This document shows, one piece after another, positions 53,801 to 60,831 of a DNA stretch of 64,000 nucleotides (positions are counted from its first letter, which is position 1; each line of letters opens with the position of its first letter). The translations under genes and the position numbers were made by a program. The notes beneath the pieces are model-generated. The model worked only from the letters and a program-made list of their open reading frames with translations, ran no database searches and was not told the DNA's origin. The stretch is from assembly GCA_965119745.1 (NCBI GenBank), contig OZ221973.1:1116001-1180000 (forward strand), written 5' to 3'. The stretch comes from CAJFUR01 sp904420575. GTDB lineage: Bacteria > Actinomycetota > Coriobacteriia > Coriobacteriales > Eggerthellaceae.

Positions 53801-55704
53801 TCAACTCGTTCGGCTGTGGTCTGGACGCCCTCACCACCGACCAGGTGCAGGAGATCTTGGAGGCCGCCGGCAAGGTGTACACCGTCCTCAAGATCGACGA
53901 GGTGTCGAACCTGGGCGCCGCACGCATTCGCGTGCGCAGCTTGCTTGCCGCCCTGAAGGACCAGGCCGACGAAGCGGCCGAAGCCGCCGAGCGCGAGGCG
54001 GGCATGAAGCGCGGCTGCCCGGCCGTGTCAATCGACCCGGACGCGCTGGTGGCCGACGTGAACGCGCGCATCAACGAAAAGACGGGCGCCACGGAAGGGC
54101 GCGTGGCCGCCGAGATCGCTTCCGTGTCCGTGGCCGCGGCCGCAGGTGGGGCGGCAGCAGGCGGGGCGCCTGCCGACGGGGCGGCAGCAGGCGGGGTGGC
54201 GGCCGCAGGTGGGGCGGCCGGCAAGCCTGCCGCGGGAGCCGACGCGCCCGTCGATGCCACGTTGGGCGCCATCGTGCCGCCCACGTTCACGGAAAAGGCC
54301 GCGCCGGAAGTGGTCGAAAGCTTCAGGCAGCGCAAAGGGACGACGACGGAATTTCCCCGTGCGGTGTTCACCGAGCAGATGAAGGAAGAAGGCTACACCA
54401 TTCTGGCTCCCCAGATGGCGCCCATCCACTTCGACCTGCTGTTCGATATCTTCCACCGCTTCGGCTACAACCTGGAGCTGCTGCCGTCGGTGGACCACGG
54501 CGCCGTGGATGCCGGCCTCAAGTACGTCAACAACGACATCTGCTATCCGTCCATCCTGGTCACCGGCCAAATCATGGAAGCGGTCATGTCTGGGCGCTAC
54601 GACACCGACAAGCTGGCCGTCGTCATCACGCAGACGGGCGGCGGGTGCCGCGCCACGAACTACATCTCGCTCATCCGCAAGGCGCTGGCCTCGGTGGGAC
54701 TGTCGCACATCCCGGTCATCGCGCTGTCGTTCAAGGATTTGGGCGAAGACAACCCCGGATTCAAGATCACGCCGAAGATGCTGCTGCAGGCCGTGTACGC
54801 GCTTCTGTACGGCGACCTGCTCATGATGTGCCTGTACCGCACGCGTCCCTACGAAGTGGAAGAGGGCAGCGCGAACCGTCTGTTCGACCACTGGATGGCC
54901 ACGTGCAAGGGCCAGCTGGCCCAAGGCCTGTCCCGCAGCCAGTTCAAGCGCACGGTGCGCGCCATCGTGGACGACTTCGACACGCTGCCGCTTGCCGGAG
55001 AAGGCGCGAAGCCGCGCGTGGGCGTGGTGGGCGAGATCCTGGTGAAGTTCCATCCCACTGCGAACAACCAGATCGTTGACGTGATCGAGCGCGAAGGCTG
55101 CGAAGCCGTGGTGCCGGGCCTCATCGAGTTCTTCCTGTTCGGCATCGCGGGCGCCATCTTCCAGAAGGACCCGTTGGGACGGTCGGCCAAGGGGGCGTTC
55201 GGCAGCCGCATCGCGCTGTGGGTCATCGACAAGTTCCGCGCTCCGGTGACGAAGGCGCTCAAGGCTTCGAACCGCTTCGAGCCGCCGGCGAACATCTACG
55301 AGCTGGCCGAGTACGCGAGCGAGATTTTGTCGCTGTGCAATTCGATGGGCGAGGGGTGGCTGCTCACGGCCGAAATGTGCGAGCTCATCCGCACGGGCGC
55401 GCCGAACGTGGTGTGCACGCAGCCGTTCGCCTGCCTGCCCAATCATGTGGTGGGCAAGGCTGTCATCAAGGAGCTGCGCCGCCGCTATCCGGAAAGCAAC
55501 ATCGTGGCGGTGGACTACGATCCCGGCGCGTCCGAAGTGAACCAGCTCAACCGCATCAAGCTCATGATCAGCGTGGCGAAGGCGAACCTTGCCGACAAGG
55601 AAGTGCAGGCCAAGGCAGCGCGCGATGCGTTCGTGGACGCTGGCCGCGTGAAGGCCGTCAAGGAAGACGCCGGACAGCTGGAAGTGGAGACCGAGCGCGC
55701 GTAG
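50815..55704 (+). CDS. giant 2-hydroxyacyl-CoA dehydratase activase-like protein
   Basis: A chain of 1629 residues. Two BcrAD/BadFG ATPase domains come first (GIDVGSTTVKLAIL at ~24, GIDAGSTTFKAALV at ~349), each with a cysteine loop as in the iron-sulfur activator (NGTCAGGTGAF; NEACSSGCGSF). A cysteine-rich link (RCKGCSNSCLL, ~655) leads to a DUF2229 domain (SVGIPRALNLYENYPFW, ~728), an Ala/Gly repeat linker (~1106-1147), and a second dehydratase-like half with NNDICYPS and TGGGCRATNY. Activators of this kind drive one electron into dehydratases with ATP. Here activator pairs and dehydratase-like parts are in one chain. The partner substrate is unknown. ATG 50815 follows AAGGAG; 50794 or GTG 50770 are possible. 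Confidence 0.88.
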   Translation: MADETMRSEDRQATGVGAGSLHIGIDVGSTTVKLAILDEDRDVKFSVYRRHHADVRATIVEVLAEAAKAQDAAGGAFGSQTMTIAITGSGGLLLAQWLGVEFVQEVIASKTAVETFIPATDVAIELGGEDAKIIYFDQGIEQRMNGTCAGGTGAFIDQMASLLNTDAGGLNELAQGATTIYPIASRCGVFAKTDVQPLLNEGARKEDIAASIFQSVVTQTISGLACGRPIRGNVAFLGGPLQYLPQLRKRFYETLELDEAHRIVPENAHLFVACGCAMAGAASETVRAERLDDVLERLKGLGDIQGSEVVRLDPLFATREAYDDFKRRHDEERVRKSDLMAYTGTAYLGIDAGSTTFKAALVGDDGALLWSHYANNKGDVLGCAKAALSNLYNDLPVDAKTGAPCVRIGHATVTGYGEGLLLEALRVDSGEIETVAHLRGAQEMLPGVEFILDIGGQDMKCLRVKDGVIDHIMLNEACSSGCGSFIESFATGLNLDVAEFAQTAIAAERPVDLGSRCTVFMNSRVKQAQKEGATVGDIAAGLAISVIKNALFKVIKIRDPHDVGTKVIVQGGTFLNDAVLRAFEQLSEVEAVRPDIAGNMGAYGAALLARDRYRDEVSRSLQEIEQSGTPAPNPTSSLLSLEEIETLSPTHKTVRCKGCSNSCLLTVNDFGVDATTGKHRRFITGNRCEKGAGTLDESKNVPNLYEYKSKRLFGYEPLAVEEAPRGSVGIPRALNLYENYPFWFTFFTKLGFRVVLSDPSTKKTYEAGIESMPSESVCYPAKLSHGHIMNLLEKHPDFIWFPCSKWERQEDEGAGNHFNCPIVASYPEALRLNVDELRTSGVPFLNPWLPYDQKENLKKRLYVELVEAHPELMGAGVPAPTQAEVDAAVEAAWEEDEAFKRDMRTAGTETLAWMEATGTHGIVLAGRPYHNDPEINHAIPELLTSFGLAVLTEDSIAHLGQLERPIRLVDQWMYHTRLYAAAKVATERRDLDLIQLNSFGCGLDALTTDQVQEILEAAGKVYTVLKIDEVSNLGAARIRVRSLLAALKDQADEAAEAAEREAGMKRGCPAVSIDPDALVADVNARINEKTGATEGRVAAEIASVSVAAAAGGAAAGGAPADGAAAGGVAAAGGAAGKPAAGADAPVDATLGAIVPPTFTEKAAPEVVESFRQRKGTTTEFPRAVFTEQMKEEGYTILAPQMAPIHFDLLFDIFHRFGYNLELLPSVDHGAVDAGLKYVNNDICYPSILVTGQIMEAVMSGRYDTDKLAVVITQTGGGCRATNYISLIRKALASVGLSHIPVIALSFKDLGEDNPGFKITPKMLLQAVYALLYGDLLMMCLYRTRPYEVEEGSANRLFDHWMATCKGQLAQGLSRSQFKRTVRAIVDDFDTLPLAGEGAKPRVGVVGEILVKFHPTANNQIVDVIEREGCEAVVPGLIEFFLFGIAGAIFQKDPLGRSAKGAFGSRIALWVIDKFRAPVTKALKASNRFEPPANIYELAEYASEILSLCNSMGEGWLLTAEMCELIRTGAPNVVCTQPFACLPNHVVGKAVIKELRRRYPESNIVAVDYDPGASEVNQLNRIKLMISVAKANLADKEVQAKAARDAFVDAGRVKAVKEDAGQLEVETERA

Positions 55705-55772
55705 CGGCATCCGCATCGGCAAGCCTCATGGCCATGTAACGCGCGTGGCGGGGGGCCGGCGTCCGCTCCGAC

Positions 55773-55945
55773 TGCAATTTTAGTCGGATATGCGAGGATT
55801 TTGCCCGCTTGCGTTGCCCTGGACGTGCGCGTGAACGCCAAAACCCCTGGTGGATTTTGGCTGCAAAAAGAAACCGACTCGCATATCCGGAAAAAATTGC
55901 ACGAACACGGCGAAAGGGTGGCCGGTGATGACGAAACCCTGCGCG
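55773..55945 (+). repeat. structured 135-bp repeat with tail, copy 1
   Basis: Terminal inverted repeats of 24 bases (55773-55796 and 55878-55901, three mismatches) bound a core closely matching copy 2 at 57049. Shared sequence runs on for about 40 bases after the right arm (GGCCGGTGATGaCGAAACCC...). This copy's inner stems are more decayed than those of copy 2. It has the same orientation as copy 2. Confidence 0.8.
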
Positions 55946-56091
55946 CGGCGGCCGGCGTCAATCAAGGCCGGAGTATGACGCGGTTGGGAGCGGGTAACGC
56001 TCGGCTTCGATCTGCTTGGCGCGGACCATCGATGCTTCGCCAAAGAAGTGCCGCCAAACGATTCGGGAAGACCGTCTTGAATGCGGGTTGG

Positions 56092-56442
56092 CTAATCGTC
56101 CTGAAAATGCGTTTCGCAGAACTCCCGAAGGGGCGGGATGTTCTTCTCGATGGCGTCCCAGGCAATCTCGGCGTCGAACATTTCGTAGCCATGAACAAGA
56201 TGGCAGCGCATGCCGTAGATGCGGCGCCAGTCGATTTCGGGATGCTTTTCTTTGAATCCGTCCGACAGTCGCGCCGTTGCCTCGCCGATCTGGATAAGGC
56301 ACAACGAGCAACTGTCCTGAAAAGGCACGCTTGTGCAGAAGTCCTCGAACGTTTGGCCGAAGTGCTCGAGAGCTGCGTCAAGACGCCCGCAATATCGAAG
56401 GATGGCGCCAAGCTGGTCGTTGTCCCGTTCAGCTTGCCTCAT
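56092..56442 (-). CDS. HepT-like HEPN toxin (DUF86)
   Basis: A helical protein of 116 residues of the HepT/DUF86 type. The RNase motif Rx4HxY is intact (RCHLVHGY, residues ~87-94), with IQIGEATARL before it, as in active HepT. Such proteins are RNases silenced by AMPylation of that tyrosine by their MNT partner. ATG 56442 lies inside the end of the antitoxin gene (14-base overlap), so the two are coupled. The pair is enclosed by two copies of a structured repeat. Confidence 0.85.
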   Translation of the reverse strand: MRQAERDNDQLGAILRYCGRLDAALEHFGQTFEDFCTSVPFQDSCSLCLIQIGEATARLSDGFKEKHPEIDWRRIYGMRCHLVHGYEMFDAEIAWDAIEKNIPPLREFCETHFQDD

Positions 56443-56890
56443 AGAGCACCACTTCGTCCTGGCGGATCTTTGCAAGGAAGCGTTCGCTTGCGCCTGCGGT
56501 GGTCACGACGTCGACGGGTCGGTCGAGCCGGCGGGCCAGGTCTTCTTGGAAGTCGAGCACCTGCAAGCCTTTGATGTCGCCCTTCTCCAGGAGAATGTCG
56601 ATGTCGCTGTCTTCGTTCGCCTCGCCACGCGCGTAGGAACCGAAGAGGGACACCTTTGCCGCCCCGTACTGTTCAGACAAAGAAACCACATGGTAGCGGA
56701 TGTCTTCCTGTGAAAGCATTTCGGCGGCACCCACGTACTGTTCTATGATGCGTTCGACAAGCTTCGAGCGGTTGGTCACCTGCCGCCCCGAAAGGCCACG
56801 TGCCCGATCTTTGGCCGCTGCTCGAGCCACTTCGGCATCCAGCTTGCGAAGCGTATCGTCCCGCAGATAGAGAGAGATGGTACCGGCCAT
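56429..56890 (-). CDS. MntA-like nucleotidyltransferase antitoxin with ribbon-helix-helix N-terminus
   Basis: A protein of 153 residues made of two parts. Residues 1-55 look like a ribbon-helix-helix DNA-binding domain (TISLYLRDDTLRKLDAEVA, TNRSKLVERIIEQY). Residues ~60-150 are a minimal nucleotidyltransferase with the active-site motif LFGSYARGEANEDSDIDILL. The MNT part would AMPylate the HEPN toxin. Most MntA proteins lack a DNA-binding domain; here it would let the antitoxin repress its own operon as well as modify the toxin. ATG 56890 is supported by the AAAGAAG-rich leader. Confidence 0.85.
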   Translation of the reverse strand: MAGTISLYLRDDTLRKLDAEVARAAAKDRARGLSGRQVTNRSKLVERIIEQYVGAAEMLSQEDIRYHVVSLSEQYGAAKVSLFGSYARGEANEDSDIDILLEKGDIKGLQVLDFQEDLARRLDRPVDVVTTAGASERFLAKIRQDEVVLYEAS

Positions 56891-56904
56891 AGTCGCTTCT
56901 TTCT

Positions 56905-56926
56905 ATTGGAAACATATTGGATTATA
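56905..56926 (-). promoter_or_regulatory. promoter and direct repeats of the HEPN/MNT pair
   Basis: On the minus strand TATAAT (56926 to 56921) is followed by two copies of CCAATA (56920-56915 and 56909-56904), 11 bases apart. The direct repeats suit binding of the ribbon-helix-helix part of the antitoxin. No good -35 is seen. Confidence 0.45.
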
Positions 56927-57048
56927 CCGCGAGGGTTCGCAAAGGGAAAGGGCTCGCTGCTTTTAGGTGGAAAAGCTCGCCGCTCGGGGCTAGGGCCAAT
57001 GCCTGCATTCCGGGCGGTTTGGCGTCGAACCTTCGATGGCCGCGTCCG

Positions 57049-57183
57049 GCTGCAATTTTTTCCGGATATGCGAGGATTTTGCCCGCTTGCGTTGGTCTGG
57101 CCGTGCGGGCAAATGCCAAAACCCCTGGTGGACTTTGGCTGCAGAAAGAAACCGACTCGCATATCCGGAAAAAATTGCAGCCA
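57049..57183 (+). repeat. structured 135-bp repeat, copy 2
   Basis: A perfect 27-bp terminal inverted repeat (57049-57075 with 57157-57183). Inside are two further stems: TGCCCGC with GCGGGCA (about 57080-57112) and GCCAAA with TTTGGC (about 57116-57140). The whole can fold as a three-way junction in DNA or RNA. The element codes no protein that I recognise. It is about 1.28 kb from copy 1, in the same orientation, on the other side of the HEPN/MNT pair. The tail shared with copy 1 runs to about 57225. Confidence 0.85.
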
Positions 57184-57208
57184 AGCATGGAAAGACGGCC
57201 GGTGATGG

Positions 57209-57350
57209 CGAAACCCCGCGCAGGGCGGCCCTGTCTGCCGCATGGAGCGATCGTGGTTGTCACGCGAGACGCGTGCCCGCGAAACCCCGCGCAGGGCGGC
57301 TTTGTCTGCCGTGTGGCGTGATCGTGCTTGTCGCGCGAGATGCATGTCCG
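57209..57350 (+). repeat. 71-bp tandem duplication
   Basis: Two adjacent 71-bp units (57209-57279, 57280-57350), each starting GCGAAACCCCGCGCAGGGC, about 85 percent identical by eye. The first overlaps the tail of the 135-bp repeat. A third unit may begin at 57351 but soon diverges. Confidence 0.75.
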
Positions 57351-57367
57351 CAGATCTCCGCGTGGGC

Positions 57368-57377
57368 GGGGGGGGGG
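57368..57377 (+). repeat. G10 homopolymer tract
   Basis: Ten guanines, 21 bases past the stop of the converging radical-SAM fusion gene. It is intergenic. Slippage or read error are both possible. Confidence 0.8.
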
Positions 57378-57398
57378 TAGGCGCCGGCCCCCTGCGCT

Positions 57399-59606
57399 TT
57401 ACTCCGCGTACTTGTCCATGAGGCTGCCGCCGCAGGAGCTGCCGCATCCGGCGGCGCAACTGTAGCAGATGGGGTTCGTGGCAATGTGGCGGACGGCCAG
57501 AGGGCTCTCGGCGATGTCGCGCACCGTCAGCGCGCGGGACGAGGCCGCGCCCGAAATCTTTCCGCGAGGCTTCTTTTCCTGGGCCCGTTCACAGAGCGTT
57601 TCGTCCGGCATTCCGTTTTCGAAGGCGATCCTCCCATGCATTTCCTCGCGAGCCGCTTCCTTCGTCGGGCCCTGCATCAGCGCTTCTTCCGTGATGGGCA
57701 GGCCCAGCACGTGGTTGACCTCGCAGTCGTACAACCTGCCGTCCCAGTCGACGTTCACCTGGCTGCGGCACATCATGTGCGCCACCACGGCGGCGTTGTA
57801 GTTTTCGGAAAGCAGGTCCAGGTAGTAGTCGAACTTGCCCTCGTACTTCAAATGGTTGGCGAAGCGGCCCAGGGCATAGTTGTTGAAGGCGTACAGGTTG
57901 TCGAACTTCACGCCCTGCTCGCGTTCCAGTTCGAACGCGTAGTATTCCTCCAGTTCGCGCTGGTCGGGGGGAAGGAAGGGGCCGGACACGTTGTAGGCGA
58001 CGTCCAGCTTGAGGCGCGGGTCCGTGCCGTAGCCCCGCTCGTTCAGTTGGCGCATCATCTTGATGATGCGGTCGAACACGTTGCGTCCGCGCTGTTCGGC
58101 GCAGCCCTTCTCGTTGAAATACGGCAGCGACGTGACCACGTGCACGCCGTTTTCCGCATACACCTCCATGAAATGGTGGTATTCGGGAAGGTCCAGAATG
58201 GCCAGGTTGCTGCGCACGATGACCTCTTCGGCCACGTGGGAGGCCTCGTGCACGAACCATTCCAGATGGGGATTCATCTCGGGCGATCCGCCGGTGATGT
58301 CGAGCGTCCTGAACCCTCCTGCCACGAAGGCCGCCAGCACGTCTTCCATGGTTTCGCGGCTCATGGTCTCGGTGCGCCGAGGGCCGCATTCCAGATAGCA
58401 GTGCGTGCAGGCCAGGTTGCAGCGGTAGCACACGTTCACCTGCATGGTGGAGAGGGCGGACGCGCTGCGCAGCAGGTCCTTGTCGTGCACGCGCTCGTCG
58501 AACGGCTCGATGCCGAGCTCGCGGTTCGCCTCTTCCAGCTCTTGCAGTCCCACCTGCGCCTTGGCGCGTTTGAGCGCAAGCGCCTCTTGGGCGCGGGCGA
58601 AGTCGTAGGCGCCCACGTGATGGGTGCGGGTGCCCGTGATCTCGAAATGGGGGGCATACCGCGACGCGCTCAGCATGGCAGCCATGTTGCCGCTGATGGC
58701 CACCGGCTTCCCCTTGATGAGGCGCACCTGGTCGGTCAGGTCGAAGTAACGCTTGTTCTCGGGCATGGTGCCCAGGTAGGTGGCCACCTGCCCGTAGTTT
58801 TCCTCGCGGTCTTCCAGGTTGCACTTGATGGCGCGCACGGTGTGCGATGCGAAGCCGATGCATCCCAGCTTCGTGGCTATCTGGAAGTCGCCGACGTGCA
58901 GCTCGGACGTCTCCACGTCGTAGAACGCGTTGATGCCGTGCTTGGCCAGGATGCGGCGGAAGTCTTCCAGGTAGAGGGCCCCCGAAAGGCATTCGCCTCG
59001 CAGTACGGGGTCGTCGTAGAACTTGGGTGGTACGCGCCGGTCGGAGAAGATGTCGGAGAAGTACAGCTCCCCTCCGGGTTTGAGCACGCGCGCCACCTCG
59101 GCAAACACCTGGTCTTTGAAGGGGGACAGGTTGATGACGCAGTTAGAGATGACCACGTCCACCGAATCGTCCTCGATGCCGATGGCGGCCAAATCCTCGA
59201 TGAAGCCCTGATGGAACTCGACGTTGGACTGGGCGAACCCGAAGCGCTCCATCTGCCGCGCCTCGTAGCGCCGGGCGAAGGCAAGCTGTTGCTCGGTCAT
59301 GTCCACGCCGATCACGCGCCCGGCGGGCCCCACCAGTTTCGAGCAGAGGTACACGTCCCGTCCCGTGCCGCATCCTAGATCGAGGACCGTCGCTCCGGCG
59401 AGGGCGGGCGGAATGGGAGAGCCGCATCCGTAGAAGTGCATCATGATGTCGTCTTCGATCTCGTCCATGACGTCCAGCACGTATTTCGGCGGGGTCGCCG
59501 TCGTGCAGCAGCAGGCGTCGGTCTTGAGGTCGTCCGATCCTTGCAGCGTCTCTCCGTAGTACGTGCGCACTAGCTCGCGGATGTCCCGGCTTTCGTCGAA
59601 TTCCAT
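57399..59606 (-). CDS. ArsM-ArsS-type fusion: SAM methyltransferase plus radical SAM
   Basis: A protein of 735 residues. Residues ~1-330 are an ArsM-like methyltransferase (VLDLGCGTGRDVYL at ~75, ISNCVINLSP, LKPGGELYFSD) with an early CCC motif. Residues ~380-735 are a radical SAM enzyme with the cluster motif CNLACTHC (~391-398) and a cysteine-rich end CAAGCGSSCGG typical of ArsS. In arsenosugar synthesis ArsM methylates arsenite and ArsS adds the adenosyl group; both steps appear joined here. No arsR or arsenic pump is near, so arsenic itself is not proven. ATG 59606 follows AAGGAG; 59657 would add 17 residues. It is the last gene of a three-gene unit. Confidence 0.85.
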   Translation of the reverse strand: MEFDESRDIRELVRTYYGETLQGSDDLKTDACCCTTATPPKYVLDVMDEIEDDIMMHFYGCGSPIPPALAGATVLDLGCGTGRDVYLCSKLVGPAGRVIGVDMTEQQLAFARRYEARQMERFGFAQSNVEFHQGFIEDLAAIGIEDDSVDVVISNCVINLSPFKDQVFAEVARVLKPGGELYFSDIFSDRRVPPKFYDDPVLRGECLSGALYLEDFRRILAKHGINAFYDVETSELHVGDFQIATKLGCIGFASHTVRAIKCNLEDREENYGQVATYLGTMPENKRYFDLTDQVRLIKGKPVAISGNMAAMLSASRYAPHFEITGTRTHHVGAYDFARAQEALALKRAKAQVGLQELEEANRELGIEPFDERVHDKDLLRSASALSTMQVNVCYRCNLACTHCYLECGPRRTETMSRETMEDVLAAFVAGGFRTLDITGGSPEMNPHLEWFVHEASHVAEEVIVRSNLAILDLPEYHHFMEVYAENGVHVVTSLPYFNEKGCAEQRGRNVFDRIIKMMRQLNERGYGTDPRLKLDVAYNVSGPFLPPDQRELEEYYAFELEREQGVKFDNLYAFNNYALGRFANHLKYEGKFDYYLDLLSENYNAAVVAHMMCRSQVNVDWDGRLYDCEVNHVLGLPITEEALMQGPTKEAAREEMHGRIAFENGMPDETLCERAQEKKPRGKISGAASSRALTVRDIAESPLAVRHIATNPICYSCAAGCGSSCGGSLMDKYAE

Positions 59607-59692
59607 GAGGCTCCTTGTGCTTGCAATCCCGTGTGTGTTCTCCTGCGCCTTCAGCATCGGCTAATTCCGGCGGCCGGCAGGCCGCCGGAACG

Positions 59693-60781
59693 TCACCTTC
59701 CTTCGTCGGCCATGCCGAAGCATTCCGTGAAGAACACCTGGCAGTCGAGGTCGTACTTCTCGCACACCTCGTCGAGCGCGTCGTCCATGAGGCGTGCGAG
59801 CGGTCGCGACTCGCACACGGCGCGCGCATTCACGATCATGCGCAGGTTCTTGTGTGGGCGCAGGAACTGCTGTGCATATTCTACGTCGTAGTCCACGCCG
59901 ATGAGTGACGCCTTGTTGAAGTCGCCATTGCCCGAGGTGGCGAACGTCTTCAGATGCGGCACGTTGCGCTTCTTCTCGATGAGGCCCATGCGGATGCTCT
60001 CTATGAGGTCGCCGACCACGGCGTTGCAGTCTATTTTGCCGCCGTCGTTCGTCTTCAGGTACAGCCGGCGGTTGTACCAGGTGAGCTTCGCCTCGGCATC
60101 GGCGAATTCCTGGTTGTTGCGCACCGAGAAGTTCTTGAGCGCCGTTTCGTGCGTGGTGATGAATTCCGCCAGCTCTTCGATGCCGGTGCGCTCGAGCGCC
60201 GAAATGACCAGCACGGGAATGTCGGGGCAGGCCGCATGCAGGAAGTCGACGTAGCGCTCCACGTCTTCGGGCGCAAGGAGGTCGGCCTTGTTGAGCACCA
60301 CGAGGTCGGCCTCTTCCAATTGCAGCTTCAGCAGATACACCAGCTCTTCGGGCAGGTTGATGTCGGCGCGTTCGGGCATGATCATGCGCAGGCGCTCCGG
60401 GTCGACCACCACGGTGAAGGGCGAGAGCGTGAACTCGTCCGCATTGTCGTTGGCCAGGCGGTGGTACACGTGGTCGAGCGCGCCGACGCCGCATCCGGGG
60501 ATGTCGCTCATCACGAACACCGCCCCGTCCTTGTCGCGCAGGCGGCGGATCTGGTCGACGGTGTTGTCCATCTGATAGCAGATGCAGCCCGAGGCGATTT
60601 CGGCCACCGTGCAGCCCGACGTCTGCGTGAGGTTCGTGTCCACCAGGTTGGCACCCAGGTCGTTGGCTATGATGGCCGTCTCGCCGAAGGTCTTGTTCAT
60701 GTGCTCGGCGAGCGCGATCATCGTGGTGGTCTTGCCGGCACCCAGAAAGCCGCTCACCACCATGAAACGTATCTTGTCCAT
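59693..60781 (-). CDS. COG0523 (CobW/UreG-like) GTPase
   Basis: A protein of 362 residues. P-loop VVSGFLGAGKTTTM (~9-20), then ASGCICYQMD where the family usually has CxCC; here the second cysteine of the pair is Tyr (CICY). The GTPase base-recognition motif VVLNKADLL follows at ~160. Family members load zinc, cobalt or other metals into enzymes. Lying between two methyltransferase genes, it may deliver a metal to the pathway. The C-terminal half (~210-362) is less like CobW and may bind a partner. The spacing is 86 bases to the fusion gene and 50 bases from the methyltransferase gene. Confidence 0.85.
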   Translation of the reverse strand: MDKIRFMVVSGFLGAGKTTTMIALAEHMNKTFGETAIIANDLGANLVDTNLTQTSGCTVAEIASGCICYQMDNTVDQIRRLRDKDGAVFVMSDIPGCGVGALDHVYHRLANDNADEFTLSPFTVVVDPERLRMIMPERADINLPEELVYLLKLQLEEADLVVLNKADLLAPEDVERYVDFLHAACPDIPVLVISALERTGIEELAEFITTHETALKNFSVRNNQEFADAEAKLTWYNRRLYLKTNDGGKIDCNAVVGDLIESIRMGLIEKKRNVPHLKTFATSGNGDFNKASLIGVDYDVEYAQQFLRPHKNLRMIVNARAVCESRPLARLMDDALDEVCEKYDLDCQVFFTECFGMADEGR

Positions 60782-60831
60782 GATCCTTCTTTCGGCTCAC
60801 ATTCGATTCGACGGTTTTCCGGAAGCCGTCG

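Noticed and set aside
55773..57183. Composite transposon made of insertion sequences
   Set aside because: The bracketing repeats are 135 bp and carry no transposase, so they are described as structured repeats only.
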